This document shows, one piece after another, positions 48,220 through 56,229 of a stretch of DNA of 64,000 bases; the stretch's first letter is position 1, and each line of letters opens with the position of its first letter. The stretch comes from Desulfocapsaceae bacterium. GTDB taxonomy: Bacteria > Desulfobacterota > Desulfobulbia > Desulfobulbales > Desulfocapsaceae. Below the pieces are notes generated by a model, which saw nothing but the letters and a program-made list of their open reading frames with translations, did no database searches and was not told where the DNA came from. The DNA lies in contig JAUSAB010000072.1 of NCBI GenBank assembly GCA_030653035.1, forward strand, positions 1 to 64,000. The letters run 5' to 3'. The translations under genes and the position numbers were made by a program.

Positions 48220-49461
48220 TCACATGGGCACGATCAACTTATTTGTATCCTCATTCCAGGTTACCACCAGATACCAGATCATCATAATGGCAGCAATAAA
48301 AAATAAGGTCCCGCCGTATCCCATAACATCTGGCAGATATACCTTAGAACCAAGAAGACCCTTAGCCTCAAAATCCCCAGCCCTAAACCAGGCAGTCATG
48401 ATCGAATTGGAAATAGCGAAGAAAGGAACAACCATCATTAACTTTACCTGTCCTTCCCCTACACGCCACAACGTGCCAGAACCACACCCACCTGCAAGCA
48501 TAGCACCCAGACCAAAGATAAAACCACCAACAATCGAACCCCAACCAAAAGTTCCTCGTACATAATTAGCAGGATCAAGAACGGCAACCCCATCAGCCCG
48601 AAGCGGAACGGAATATTTCAATACAGCCGCACCTATAGCCACTATCACGATAGAAAGAATTACAGATTTGGCAAGAGTACAATCTCCAGTCATATGTGGT
48701 TCACGGAACCCCTGGGTCATACACCAACGACCACGATGCATGACATATCCCAAAGCGGCGGCAATAACAATAACCCCACTCAATGTCGCTATCTTCCCAT
48801 TAGTACTTCCTGCAAAACTGTATGCCCCCCAGAAAACACCAACCATGGCAGCGACACCTAACAGATAAACAAGCACTGTAGGCAACTCTATTGTGGCAGA
48901 ACCACCATCACCCCAGGTTATATACTCCATCTCAAGATACAAGAGCTTCAAACCTAAAAGAACTCCTGCTACCAAACCTATCCACATGGTAAAGCCGTTG
49001 GCCGCCAGATTACCAATGGCATTGTAGAAACCACCCACATTACAACCACCAGCCAGCGTTGCTCCAATCCCCATTATAATTCCGGCAATGACAGCCTTGA
49101 CCATCTCCCGATACGGAGGAATGCGAAAAGCAAAATCCTTCCCAAGACAAGCGGAAATAAAAGCACCAGCTATCAAACCAATACCAATAACAGACCCGGA
49201 ATCCTGTAATATAGATTTAGGAGCTGTTCCATAATAGCTAAAAATACCAGAACTTGATCCTGTAAGACTGGTTATTCCATACATAATCCAGTCTCCCCAA
49301 TTTCTAATAGCCCCAACGGCCCCCCATGGCCGCCACCACGCCATGATCATAACAGATAAAAAGGCAACTAAAACACCGGTTACCGTGCCATTCCACTCTG
49401 ACTGACACAGGGTTTTATAAAGCTCTTTGACTTTACCACCCATCACATTTTCTTCACTCAT
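48220..49461 (-). CDS. YeeE/YedE-family sulfur-compound transporter
   Basis: An integral membrane protein of 413 residues with about 10-12 hydrophobic segments. It has the two family signature motifs GATLAGGCNVGGFYNAIG and GAMLAGGCGSGTLWRVG, whose cysteines relay thiosulfate or related sulfur species in characterised YeeE. The ATG at 49461 follows a GGGAGGGGG ribosome site. It is divergent from tusA across a 343-bp promoter region. Selenium-linked YedE relatives share the motifs, so the substrate could be sulfur or selenium; context favours sulfur. Confidence 0.9.
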   Translation of the reverse strand: MSEENVMGGKVKELYKTLCQSEWNGTVTGVLVAFLSVMIMAWWRPWGAVGAIRNWGDWIMYGITSLTGSSSGIFSYYGTAPKSILQDSGSVIGIGLIAGAFISACLGKDFAFRIPPYREMVKAVIAGIIMGIGATLAGGCNVGGFYNAIGNLAANGFTMWIGLVAGVLLGLKLLYLEMEYITWGDGGSATIELPTVLVYLLGVAAMVGVFWGAYSFAGSTNGKIATLSGVIVIAAALGYVMHRGRWCMTQGFREPHMTGDCTLAKSVILSIVIVAIGAAVLKYSVPLRADGVAVLDPANYVRGTFGWGSIVGGFIFGLGAMLAGGCGSGTLWRVGEGQVKLMMVVPFFAISNSIMTAWFRAGDFEAKGLLGSKVYLPDVMGYGGTLFFIAAIMMIWYLVVTWNEDTNKLIVPM

Positions 49462-49666
49462 GTCTCCCCCTCCCTCTTTTTTTATCAAAAAAATCGTGCA
49501 AAACAGCATTAAATATGAAACAAATTTTGTTTACTCTTGCAAATAACTTTTGTCAAGCATCCAAAAGATAAAAGGTGTTTTCCTTTGCCATTTTTTTGAC
49601 TATTGTTTGAATAAATACAAACAATTACAAATACTAATAAGACGTGAATAACCATTCATTTTGCCC

Positions 49667-49695
49667 TTGACAGATAGCCTTTGCTAAAGTATAGC
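49667..49695 (+). promoter_or_regulatory. Sigma-70-type promoter for the tusA operon
   Basis: TTGACA (49667-49672), 17-bp spacer, TATAGC (49690-49695). A near-consensus promoter with ideal spacing, about 110 bp upstream of the tusA start, leaving a roughly 100-base leader. Confidence 0.7.
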
Positions 49696-49754
49696 TTAAA
49701 AAATGTTGACATACTCAGGTTAATAATGAGTCCTGAATATGTATTTCTTGTTTC

Positions 49755-49776
49755 AAGTATAAAAATTTTTATACTT
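49755..49776. repeat. 22-bp perfect palindrome in the tusA leader
   Basis: AAGTATAAAAA followed directly by its exact complement. Position between the predicted promoter and the ribosome site (GGAGG at 49792-49796) makes it a candidate operator or leader structure. It is not followed by a T-run. Confidence 0.7.
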
Positions 49777-49804
49777 ATATAACCTTTAATTGGAGGAAAA
49801 CAAA

Positions 49805-50062
49805 ATGAGTGACTTTAAAGTTGCCCCAGACGGACTGGCAGTAGCAGCTACACTTGACGCAAAAGGATTAAGTTGTCCAATGCCCCTTCTCCGTACCAAA
49901 AAAGAGATTGGAAAAATTAAATCTGGTGAAATATTGCAGGTTGACGGTACCGATCCCGGTTCCCGCAATGATCTTCCAGGTTGGTGTTCCCGTGGAGGAC
50001 ATGAATATCTGGGTGAGAAAGAGCAATCTGGCTTCATGAGCTTTTTTATAAAAAAAGGTTGA
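49805..50062 (+). CDS. tusA: TusA-family sulfur carrier protein
   Basis: An 85-residue TusA/SirA/YeeD-type protein. The catalytic Cys is C24 in the SCPMPLL (CPxP) motif, and a second Cys lies in GWCSRGG. It carries persulfide sulfur between sulfurtransferases. The ATG at 49805 follows GGAGG with normal spacing. It is the first gene of a four-gene run divergent from the transporter, the YeeE-TusA pairing seen in thiosulfate uptake and in sulfur-disproportionator genomes. Confidence 0.92.
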   Translation: MSDFKVAPDGLAVAATLDAKGLSCPMPLLRTKKEIGKIKSGEILQVDGTDPGSRNDLPGWCSRGGHEYLGEKEQSGFMSFFIKKG

Positions 50063-50106
50063 TTTGTTATCATTTTCGTATTTTTTCTTAACGGAGGATA
50101 AACCTA

Positions 50107-50439
50107 ATGTCTGCTGATCCAAATAAATTTGCTATTTTTGTAAATTCTGCTCAAAATATGCGACACGTCGTTGGTATTGCCAATGCTGCTGAAAAAGCTG
50201 GGAAAAAACCAATGGTTTTCTTTACCTATAAAGCAATTCATCTCACTAAAGATCCTCGTTTTAAAGCTTTGGCAGAAATGTGCGGTGAAGAAAATATAGC
50301 TATCTGTGCCGATAGTTATACCTGTGAAGGATATGATTCCGTTGCTGATATTCCTGCAGGATTATCAGTTAAACAAATGAGAACTCAAGCTTTTCATGGC
50401 GCTCAGCTTGAAGAGTGCGGCAATTATATTGTTTTATAA
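50107..50439 (+). CDS. DsrE-family sulfur-relay protein
   Basis: A 110-residue DsrE/DsrF-like protein with the Rossmann-like pattern FAIFVNSAQNMRHVVGIANAAEKAG and KPMVFFTYKAIHLT. Cysteines are present in EMCGEENIAICADSYTCEG, of which the CADSYTC pair aligns with the region of the active-site Cys of DsrE-like proteins. GGAGG precedes the ATG. Likely accepts sulfur from TusA. It is not the classical dsrEFH set, since no DsrF or DsrH is adjacent. Confidence 0.85.
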   Translation: MSADPNKFAIFVNSAQNMRHVVGIANAAEKAGKKPMVFFTYKAIHLTKDPRFKALAEMCGEENIAICADSYTCEGYDSVADIPAGLSVKQMRTQAFHGAQLEECGNYIVL

Positions 50440-50450
50440 GGAGTAAAAAA

Positions 50451-50810
50451 ATGGAAACATTAAAAGTATATTTTCTAATAGCTAATCGTATGTACGGTGA
50501 CGGTGTTCGCTCTGGTTTAGGATTGGCTGTTGAAAATCATTATGCCTTTCCAGTTATTATGAAAGGAGAGTTTCCTCCTTTTTCTAAGTATATGAGCGAT
50601 AATATTGCTTGGGTTAAGGATATGGAAGGACAGGTTTATTCCTGTGGCGCACCTGCTCCTGATAATTGTGTGGATGAAGAGGGAGATAAACTTATTGCCG
50701 AAATTTCTTTGGAAGAGTTGGGAGAGGCCATGCGGGATGCTGATTATATTATTCCTTATGGTCTTCCTAAACAAACCAATGAACCACCACCTTCTTGTTC
50801 TGCTGCATAA
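50451..50810 (+). CDS. Small cysteine-containing protein in the sulfur cluster (DsrE-like?)
   Basis: A 119-residue protein I cannot firmly place. The start (KVYFLIANRMYGDGVRSGLGLAVENHYAF) has a beta-loop-alpha pattern like DsrE-type proteins. Cys occurs in YSCGAPAPDNCVDEEG and as a Cys three residues from the C-terminus (CSAA), a position used as a swinging-arm cysteine in some sulfur carriers. GGAG precedes the ATG. A role in sulfur relay is inferred from context. Confidence 0.65.
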   Translation: METLKVYFLIANRMYGDGVRSGLGLAVENHYAFPVIMKGEFPPFSKYMSDNIAWVKDMEGQVYSCGAPAPDNCVDEEGDKLIAEISLEELGEAMRDADYIIPYGLPKQTNEPPPSCSAA

Positions 50811-50827
50811 TTAAAGGAGTATATATA

Positions 50828-51001
50828 ATGAAAATTTTACAAGTGTATCGTTCAGAGCCAAATAGCGATATAAAAACACTGGTTGGAATATTAAACAGAG
50901 ACCGTGATGCAGATGAATTCTATCTGAATGTTGAAAATCCAGACTATGATTTGTTAGTTTCTAAAATAATTGCTGCTGATAAGACTGTTTGTTGGTGGTA
51001 A
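50828..51001 (+). CDS. 57-residue protein at the end of the sulfur cluster
   Basis: A very small protein starting MKILQVYRSEPNSDIKTL and ending KTVCWW, with a single Cys near the C-terminus. A GGAG ribosome site precedes the ATG, and an intrinsic terminator follows 28 bp after the stop, so it is a real operon member. No family recognised; the C-terminal Cys between aromatic residues suggests a redox or sulfur-binding role, which is a guess. Confidence 0.65.
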   Translation: MKILQVYRSEPNSDIKTLVGILNRDRDADEFYLNVENPDYDLLVSKIIAADKTVCWW

Positions 51002-51028
51002 TTTTAGAAAAATTTTTTAGAGGTTGAT

Positions 51029-51071
51029 AAAAAAAACCTGTATTTTATAAATAAGATACAGGTTTTTTTTT
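51029..51071. terminator. Bidirectional terminator after the sulfur cluster
   Basis: A 13-bp perfect stem (51031-51043 with 51056-51068), AAAAAACCTGTAT and its complement, flanked by A- and T-runs. Serves the plus-strand sulfur genes and the convergent hydrolase gene. Confidence 0.9.
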
Positions 51072-51075
51072 ATCC

Positions 51076-52185
51076 TTAAAGGGAACACAAGCAACGCATA
51101 ACTGTATTATGAAAAAAAGGTCTAAATTTTTTAATTAACTCATTTTTTTTACTCGGATGTACCCTGTTTGTTAACAAAACAACAAGAAGTTCCTTTTGCG
51201 GATCTATCCAAAAAGATGTCCCGGTAAACCCAAGATGACCAAAACTTGATGCTGAAAAAAACTGGCCACTACTTGATCCCGTTACAGATGGTGTATCAAA
51301 ACCAGATGTCCAACCAAATCTTCCCTCTTTTGTTACAGCCTTTCTTAAGTTTTCGTTTCCATAAGATGGATGATTACTTCTTCCTTTAACCTGGGAAAGT
51401 AAATGTTCACACCATTGAACAACACCTTCTATTGTCCCAAAAAGACCAGCATGACCTGCTACTCCACCCATTGCTCGACAATTATCATCATGAACCATGC
51501 CTGAAAGCATTTTCCCTGTCCATGGACATTTCTCGGTTGCAGCATAAAAATATTCTCGTTTTTCTTTTTGTGCAAAAACAAGTTTGTTTTGTAAAAGAAG
51601 AGGTTTGTATATTTTTTCTTTTACATATTCATCAAGACTTTTCCCTGATATTTTTTCAATAATAAAACCTAATAATATAAAACCTAAATCACTATATACA
51701 ACATCTGTTCCTGGCATATATATTAATTTTTCTTGTAATATCCAGGTAAATAATAATTTTCTTTTTTCAATATCTGTCTGTTTTAATAATTGGTTATAAT
51801 ATTCATTATGAGCAGGTAATCCTGAACAATGTGACATTAAATTTTTTATTGTTATTTGAGATTTATCTTTTGGAATTTCATCTTGAAAAATTTTAGCCAG
51901 ATTTAAATTCCATGATATTTTTTTTTCTTCCATTAAAGACAATAAAGCTGGAATTGTAGTTAATACTTTTGTTAATGAAGCGAGATCAAAAAAAGTATCT
52001 TTAGTAAGTTTAATCGTCTCTGGATAAGTTTGAGCTAAACCATAATAATATATGTTTCTATCATAATTATTTCCATTCCATAAAGAAATTCCTATTGCTG
52101 CCCCTGGAAACACTTTTTTATCTAATGCATATGAAAAAATTGTATAAAGTCTTTGACTTAAACTGTTTTTTTTAATAAACATCAC
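51076..52185 (-). CDS. Serine hydrolase of the beta-lactamase (class C-like) fold
   Basis: A 369-residue penicillin-binding-protein-like hydrolase. The catalytic Ser and Lys are in LASLTKVLT (SxxK), YSDLGFILLG supplies the Tyr motif, and HLGFTGTSFWID contains the third (H/K-T-G-like) motif. There is no signal peptide, so it appears cytoplasmic. Very A/T-rich codon use, like dnaN beside it. Substrate unknown: relatives include esterases and D-aminopeptidases. Confidence 0.85.
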   Translation of the reverse strand: MMFIKKNSLSQRLYTIFSYALDKKVFPGAAIGISLWNGNNYDRNIYYYGLAQTYPETIKLTKDTFFDLASLTKVLTTIPALLSLMEEKKISWNLNLAKIFQDEIPKDKSQITIKNLMSHCSGLPAHNEYYNQLLKQTDIEKRKLLFTWILQEKLIYMPGTDVVYSDLGFILLGFIIEKISGKSLDEYVKEKIYKPLLLQNKLVFAQKEKREYFYAATEKCPWTGKMLSGMVHDDNCRAMGGVAGHAGLFGTIEGVVQWCEHLLSQVKGRSNHPSYGNENLRKAVTKEGRFGWTSGFDTPSVTGSSSGQFFSASSFGHLGFTGTSFWIDPQKELLVVLLTNRVHPSKKNELIKKFRPFFHNTVMRCLCSL

Positions 52186-52296
52186 GTTGTTTTTTTTTTA
52201 TTTTTATTGTATATTTTTATTGTTTAAACTATCTTTAAAAAGATAAATAAATCAAATTGTTATTTTCGTTTTTAATAGTTTTTTAACACTCTAAAG

Positions 52297-52334
52297 TTAA
52301 CAGTTTATTAAAAATTCACTTAATAAACTGTTAA
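52297..52334. repeat. Perfect 15-bp inverted repeat upstream of dnaN (first)
   Basis: Arms TTAACAGTTTATTAA (52297-52311) and its complement (52320-52334), 8-base loop. Confidence 0.85.
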
Positions 52335-52346
52335 AAACTTTTAATA

Positions 52347-52402
52347 AATATAAAAGTAGAAATAATACACAATTAAATGTGTATTATTTCTACTTTTATA
52401 TT
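52347..52402. repeat. Perfect 25-bp inverted repeat upstream of dnaN (second)
   Basis: Arms 52347-52371 and 52378-52402 are exact complements (starting AATATAAAAGTAGAAATAAT) around a 6-base loop. The right arm ends 77 bp upstream of the dnaN start. Length and perfection exceed ordinary terminators, and it lies in a divergent region. Confidence 0.9.
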
Positions 52403-52479
52403 CAAAACTTACATTATTAAGAAACAAAGAAACTCTCTTAATAACAATAATAAAAGTAAACAATAATAAAGGTTTTTAA

Positions 52480-53610
52480 ATGGCACTTAATTGTAATATT
52501 GCAAAAAATATTTTTCTTGATGCATTGAATGCAATTCAAAATATAACCAATAAAAAAGGTACATTGGCTATTATTTCAAATATTCTTATAGAAACAGATA
52601 ATAATAATATATTCCTCACAGCTACTGATCTTGAGGTTGGTCTTAAAATTAAAATTCCTGCTGAAATAAAAGAAATTGGTAGTTTAACTCTTCCGAGTAA
52701 AAAAATATTTGAAATAGTTAGAGAATCTGGTTCTGATTTAATTTCAATTGAGGAAACTAAAAATAGTTGGGTTATTATTAATGCCGGACTAAGTACTTAC
52801 AATCTTGCTGGAATGCCCAGTGATGAATTTCCTGAATTTCCTGAATTTAATGAAGAAACATTTATATCCTTTGATGCTCATGTATTTTCAGAACTTATCG
52901 ATAAAATTATTTATTCCATAGCTTCTGAACAAGAAAATAATTATTTATTAACCTGTGTTCTTTTTGAAAAAGAAAAACGAGATAATAAATCCTATATACG
53001 AATGATTTCATCTGATGGTCATCGTTTATCAATTATGGAAAAAGATGTTACTACAGATGTAGATAATCTTAATATTAATGCAATGACCCTTATTCCAAAA
53101 AAAGGAATTCAGGAAATTAAAAAATTTTGTGAAAATCGTGATAATGTACTTATTTCTTTTGAAGAAAAACAACTTGTAATAAAAGATGAAAATGCCATTA
53201 TGGTTATTCGTCTCAAACAAGGAGAATTTCCTCCATACAGAGCTATTATTAATGCTGTACAACTGCAAAATAAAATTAAAATTAACAGGGTACCTTTTTT
53301 AGAATCTTTAAAACGTATAAATTTATTTACAGAAGATATTTTTCATACCATTCAATTAGAGATAAGAGATGATAAAATGATATTATCATCACAAAATGCC
53401 AGTATAGGTAATGCAAAAGATGAACAACCAATAATTTATAATGGTGAACCCCTAATTCTTGGTTTTAATTGTCGTTTTTTTATAGAAACCCTGCAAGTTA
53501 TGGAATGCGATACTGTAGATGCCTATATAAATTCAAATAATAGTCCATGTCTTTTAAAATCAGATTTCGATGAAGGATTTTTAAGTATTATTATGCCAAT
53601 ACAACTTTAA
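52480..53610 (+). CDS. dnaN: DNA polymerase III beta subunit (sliding clamp)
   Basis: A 376-residue sliding clamp with the three-domain fold. The N-terminal pattern TNKKGTLAIISNILIET, the central MISSDGHRLSIME motif and the C-terminal IIMPIQL ending (compare VVMPMRL) identify it. GC content is very low (22-25% in sampled lines). It is normally next to dnaA and recF near the origin; here it is followed directly by gyrB with no recF. A terminator hairpin lies 30 bp after its stop. Confidence 0.96.
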   Translation: MALNCNIAKNIFLDALNAIQNITNKKGTLAIISNILIETDNNNIFLTATDLEVGLKIKIPAEIKEIGSLTLPSKKIFEIVRESGSDLISIEETKNSWVIINAGLSTYNLAGMPSDEFPEFPEFNEETFISFDAHVFSELIDKIIYSIASEQENNYLLTCVLFEKEKRDNKSYIRMISSDGHRLSIMEKDVTTDVDNLNINAMTLIPKKGIQEIKKFCENRDNVLISFEEKQLVIKDENAIMVIRLKQGEFPPYRAIINAVQLQNKIKINRVPFLESLKRINLFTEDIFHTIQLEIRDDKMILSSQNASIGNAKDEQPIIYNGEPLILGFNCRFFIETLQVMECDTVDAYINSNNSPCLLKSDFDEGFLSIIMPIQL

Positions 53611-53640
53611 TAAAAGTAATATAATATATTGTTAATATTA

Positions 53641-53676
53641 AAAATATCCATTCATACTTCATGAATGGATATTTTT
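53641..53676 (+). terminator. Intrinsic terminator between dnaN and gyrB
   Basis: A perfect 15-bp stem (53641-53655 with 53661-53675), 5-base loop, ending in TTTT. It overlaps an in-frame ATG of gyrB at 53665, which is why the GTG at 53704 is taken as the gyrB start. Confidence 0.8.
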
Positions 53677-53703
53677 ATTTTAATTAAAAAAAGGATAAAA
53701 AGA

Positions 53704-56118
53704 GTGACAGAAGAAAACAAGGCATATGGGGCAGAACAGATAAAAGTTTTGGATGGTTTAGAAGCTGTTCGCAAAAGACCCTCAATGTATATTGGTAATA
53801 CTGCAGAATCAGGACTTCATCACCTTATATGGGAGGTAGTTGATAACAGCATAGACGAAGCCCTGGCAGGTTATTGCACCAAAATTCATGTAATAATCCA
53901 TGAAGATAATTCAATATCAGTTGAAGATGATGGACGGGGAATACCCGTTGACATGCACCCAACTGAGAAAATATCGGCCTTGGAATTGGTTATGACTACA
54001 CTCCATGCTGGAGGAAAATTTGATCATTCTTCTTATAAGGTTTCAGGTGGACTTCATGGAGTAGGTGTTTCTGTTGTAAATGCCCTTTCTATAAAAGCCA
54101 GTGCTGAAATAAAACGTAATGGTAAAATTTATAGGCAGTCTTACCAATATGGAGAAAAAGTTGGTGAATTGGAAATAATAGGTGAAAGTACAACAACAGG
54201 AACTCGCATCACTTTTAAACCAGATCCTGAAATATTCAGCGAAACAACAATATATAATTATGAAACTATTAATAATAGACTCCGAGAATTGGCTTATCTT
54301 AATAAAGAAATTCATATTTATATAAAAGATGAAAGATCAGGCGCTGAGGATACCTTCTATGCAGAAGGAGGTATAAAATCTTATGTTGAATATCTAAATA
54401 GAAAAAGAACTCCAATTACTCCAGAACCTATCTTTATTTTTGGTGAAAAAGATATGGTCCAGGTTGAAATAGCCTTTCAATATTTTGATGGTTACACCGA
54501 AAGACTTTTTTCTTTTGTAAATAATATCAATACAAGAGAAGGTGGAAGTCATGTGGTAGGATTTCGGGCAGCTCTTACTAAATGTATCAATCGTTATGCC
54601 AGTGATGATATTATTCCCAAAAATTTAAAAGAAAAAATGAGTGGGGATGATATGCGGGAAGGTCTTACCTGTGTTATCTCTGTTCGTGTACCTGATCCTC
54701 AATTTGAAGGACAAACAAAAACAAAACTGGGAAATTCCGAGGTAAAATCTATTGTTGAATCTGTGTGTTCAGAAAAATTAACTATCTATCTTGAACAAAA
54801 TCCACAAGAAGCCAAAAAAATTCTCATTAAGGTAGTTGAGGCTGCAAGGGCTAGAGAAGCAGCTAAGCGGGCCCGAGATCTTTCACGGAAAAAAGGATCA
54901 ACGAGTCTGCTAATGGCTGGTAAATTGGCAGAATGTCAGGAAAAAGATCCAAGTAAACGAGAAATTTTTATTGTTGAGGGTGATTCTGCAGGTGGATCAG
55001 CAAAACAGGGAAGGGATAGATCTATCCAAGCTATTCTTCCTTTGCGCGGTAAAATTATGAATGTGGAGAAGGCACGATTTGACCAGATACTGGGTAGTGA
55101 AGAAATAAAAAATCTTATTGGAGCATTGGGCTGTGGTATTGGAAAAGATGAATTTGATGTTGAAAAATTACGCTACCATAAAGTGATAATTATGACCGAT
55201 GCGGATGTGGATGGTGCTCATATCCGAACCCTTCTCCTTACCTTTTTTTATAGGCAAATGCTGCCTCTTGTTGAAGGTGGTTTTGTTTATATAGGTCAAC
55301 CACCTTTGTATAGACTTGGTAGAGGAAAAAAAGAAAAATATTTTTTAGAAGATAAAGAATTAAATGATCATCTTTTTAATGAAGCTAGCCAAATAATAGA
55401 GATTAAAACAGAAGGAACGGAAGATATATTACTTTCCGGGGATATCCTTGTGGAAAAATTAAGAAAACTTTCTTTTTATAAACAAATTGTTTCTTATCTT
55501 GATAGGATGAATATATGGGAAGATATGCTTTATTTTCTTCTTGAAAATGATGTGCATTCGGCAGATCAATTTACTGATGAAACATTTTTAAAAGGACTTA
55601 TTGCTCAGCTTTCCAGTGAAAAACTAACCATTGGTCCCATTCGATTCTGTCGATGGCGACCAACTTGTTATGAGGTTGATATTTCTATAAAAGGAAAGGC
55701 CCATATTATAACAACATTAGGACCTGGTATTCCCCTTATTCATGAGTATAGAAATGCAATTGAGCTTTTTCCATCTATTCGTGCATATTTAAAAGGAATT
55801 TTTACCATTGTAAAGAAATCCACCAGCGGTCAGGATAAAGGTATTCAAGTTAACGACTGGAGTGAAATGATACAAATGGTTCGAAGTGAAACCTTTAAAG
55901 GAAGTCATCTTCAGCGTTATAAAGGTCTTGGAGAAATGAATCCTGAGCAACTTTGGGATACTACAATGAATCCTGAAAATAGAGTTCTTGTACAGGTAAC
56001 TATCAATGATGCTGAACAGGCTGATGATATGTTCACTACCCTTATGGGAGATAAAGTAGAACCGAGAAGAGAATTTATCCAGAATCATGCCTTAGAGGTA
56101 ACTTCTCTGGATATTTAA
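53704..56118 (+). CDS. gyrB: DNA gyrase subunit B
   Basis: ATPase subunit of DNA gyrase, 804 residues from a GTG start. The N-terminal GHKL ATPase has EVVDNSIDEALAG, DDGRGIPVD and GGLHGVGVSVVNALS; the TOPRIM domain has FIVEGDSAGGSAKQGRD and IMTDADVDGAHIRTLLLTFF. The C-terminal GEMNPEQLWDTTMNPE motif is present. AAGGA lies eight bases before the GTG. The start VTEENKAYGAEQIKVLDGLEAV fits the family. GC is low but higher than dnaN. Confidence 0.96.
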   Translation: MTEENKAYGAEQIKVLDGLEAVRKRPSMYIGNTAESGLHHLIWEVVDNSIDEALAGYCTKIHVIIHEDNSISVEDDGRGIPVDMHPTEKISALELVMTTLHAGGKFDHSSYKVSGGLHGVGVSVVNALSIKASAEIKRNGKIYRQSYQYGEKVGELEIIGESTTTGTRITFKPDPEIFSETTIYNYETINNRLRELAYLNKEIHIYIKDERSGAEDTFYAEGGIKSYVEYLNRKRTPITPEPIFIFGEKDMVQVEIAFQYFDGYTERLFSFVNNINTREGGSHVVGFRAALTKCINRYASDDIIPKNLKEKMSGDDMREGLTCVISVRVPDPQFEGQTKTKLGNSEVKSIVESVCSEKLTIYLEQNPQEAKKILIKVVEAARAREAAKRARDLSRKKGSTSLLMAGKLAECQEKDPSKREIFIVEGDSAGGSAKQGRDRSIQAILPLRGKIMNVEKARFDQILGSEEIKNLIGALGCGIGKDEFDVEKLRYHKVIIMTDADVDGAHIRTLLLTFFYRQMLPLVEGGFVYIGQPPLYRLGRGKKEKYFLEDKELNDHLFNEASQIIEIKTEGTEDILLSGDILVEKLRKLSFYKQIVSYLDRMNIWEDMLYFLLENDVHSADQFTDETFLKGLIAQLSSEKLTIGPIRFCRWRPTCYEVDISIKGKAHIITTLGPGIPLIHEYRNAIELFPSIRAYLKGIFTIVKKSTSGQDKGIQVNDWSEMIQMVRSETFKGSHLQRYKGLGEMNPEQLWDTTMNPENRVLVQVTINDAEQADDMFTTLMGDKVEPRREFIQNHALEVTSLDI

Positions 56119-56229
56119 GGTTTTTATTTTTTTGTAAATAATTATAAATTGTAATTATTTATCATGATAATAATAAATAAAATTCACCTTTTTTGTGAAT
56201 CTTTCATTTTTTAATAAATAGAGTTTTTT

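Larger units (their letters stand above)
49462..49804. promoter_or_regulatory. Divergent regulatory region between the transporter and tusA
   Basis: 343 bp, A/T-rich, no gene. It contains a near-consensus promoter facing tusA (49667-49695), a second TTGACA near 49705 with no clear partner, and a 22-bp perfect palindrome (49755-49776) between promoter and ribosome site. It presumably also drives the transporter leftwards. Confidence 0.6.
52186..52479. other. Divergent A/T-rich region with two long palindromes upstream of dnaN
   Basis: 294 bp, very A/T-rich. It holds two perfect inverted repeats (52297-52334 and 52347-52402, listed separately) and no gene. Both flanking genes read away from it, so these are not transcription terminators of neighbouring genes. 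No clear DnaA box (TTATCCACA) was found. Confidence 0.6.

Noticed and set aside
53665-53703. ATG start for gyrB at 53665
   Set aside because: It lies within the dnaN terminator hairpin and adds residues not found in GyrB; the GTG at 53704 has a ribosome site and matches the family.
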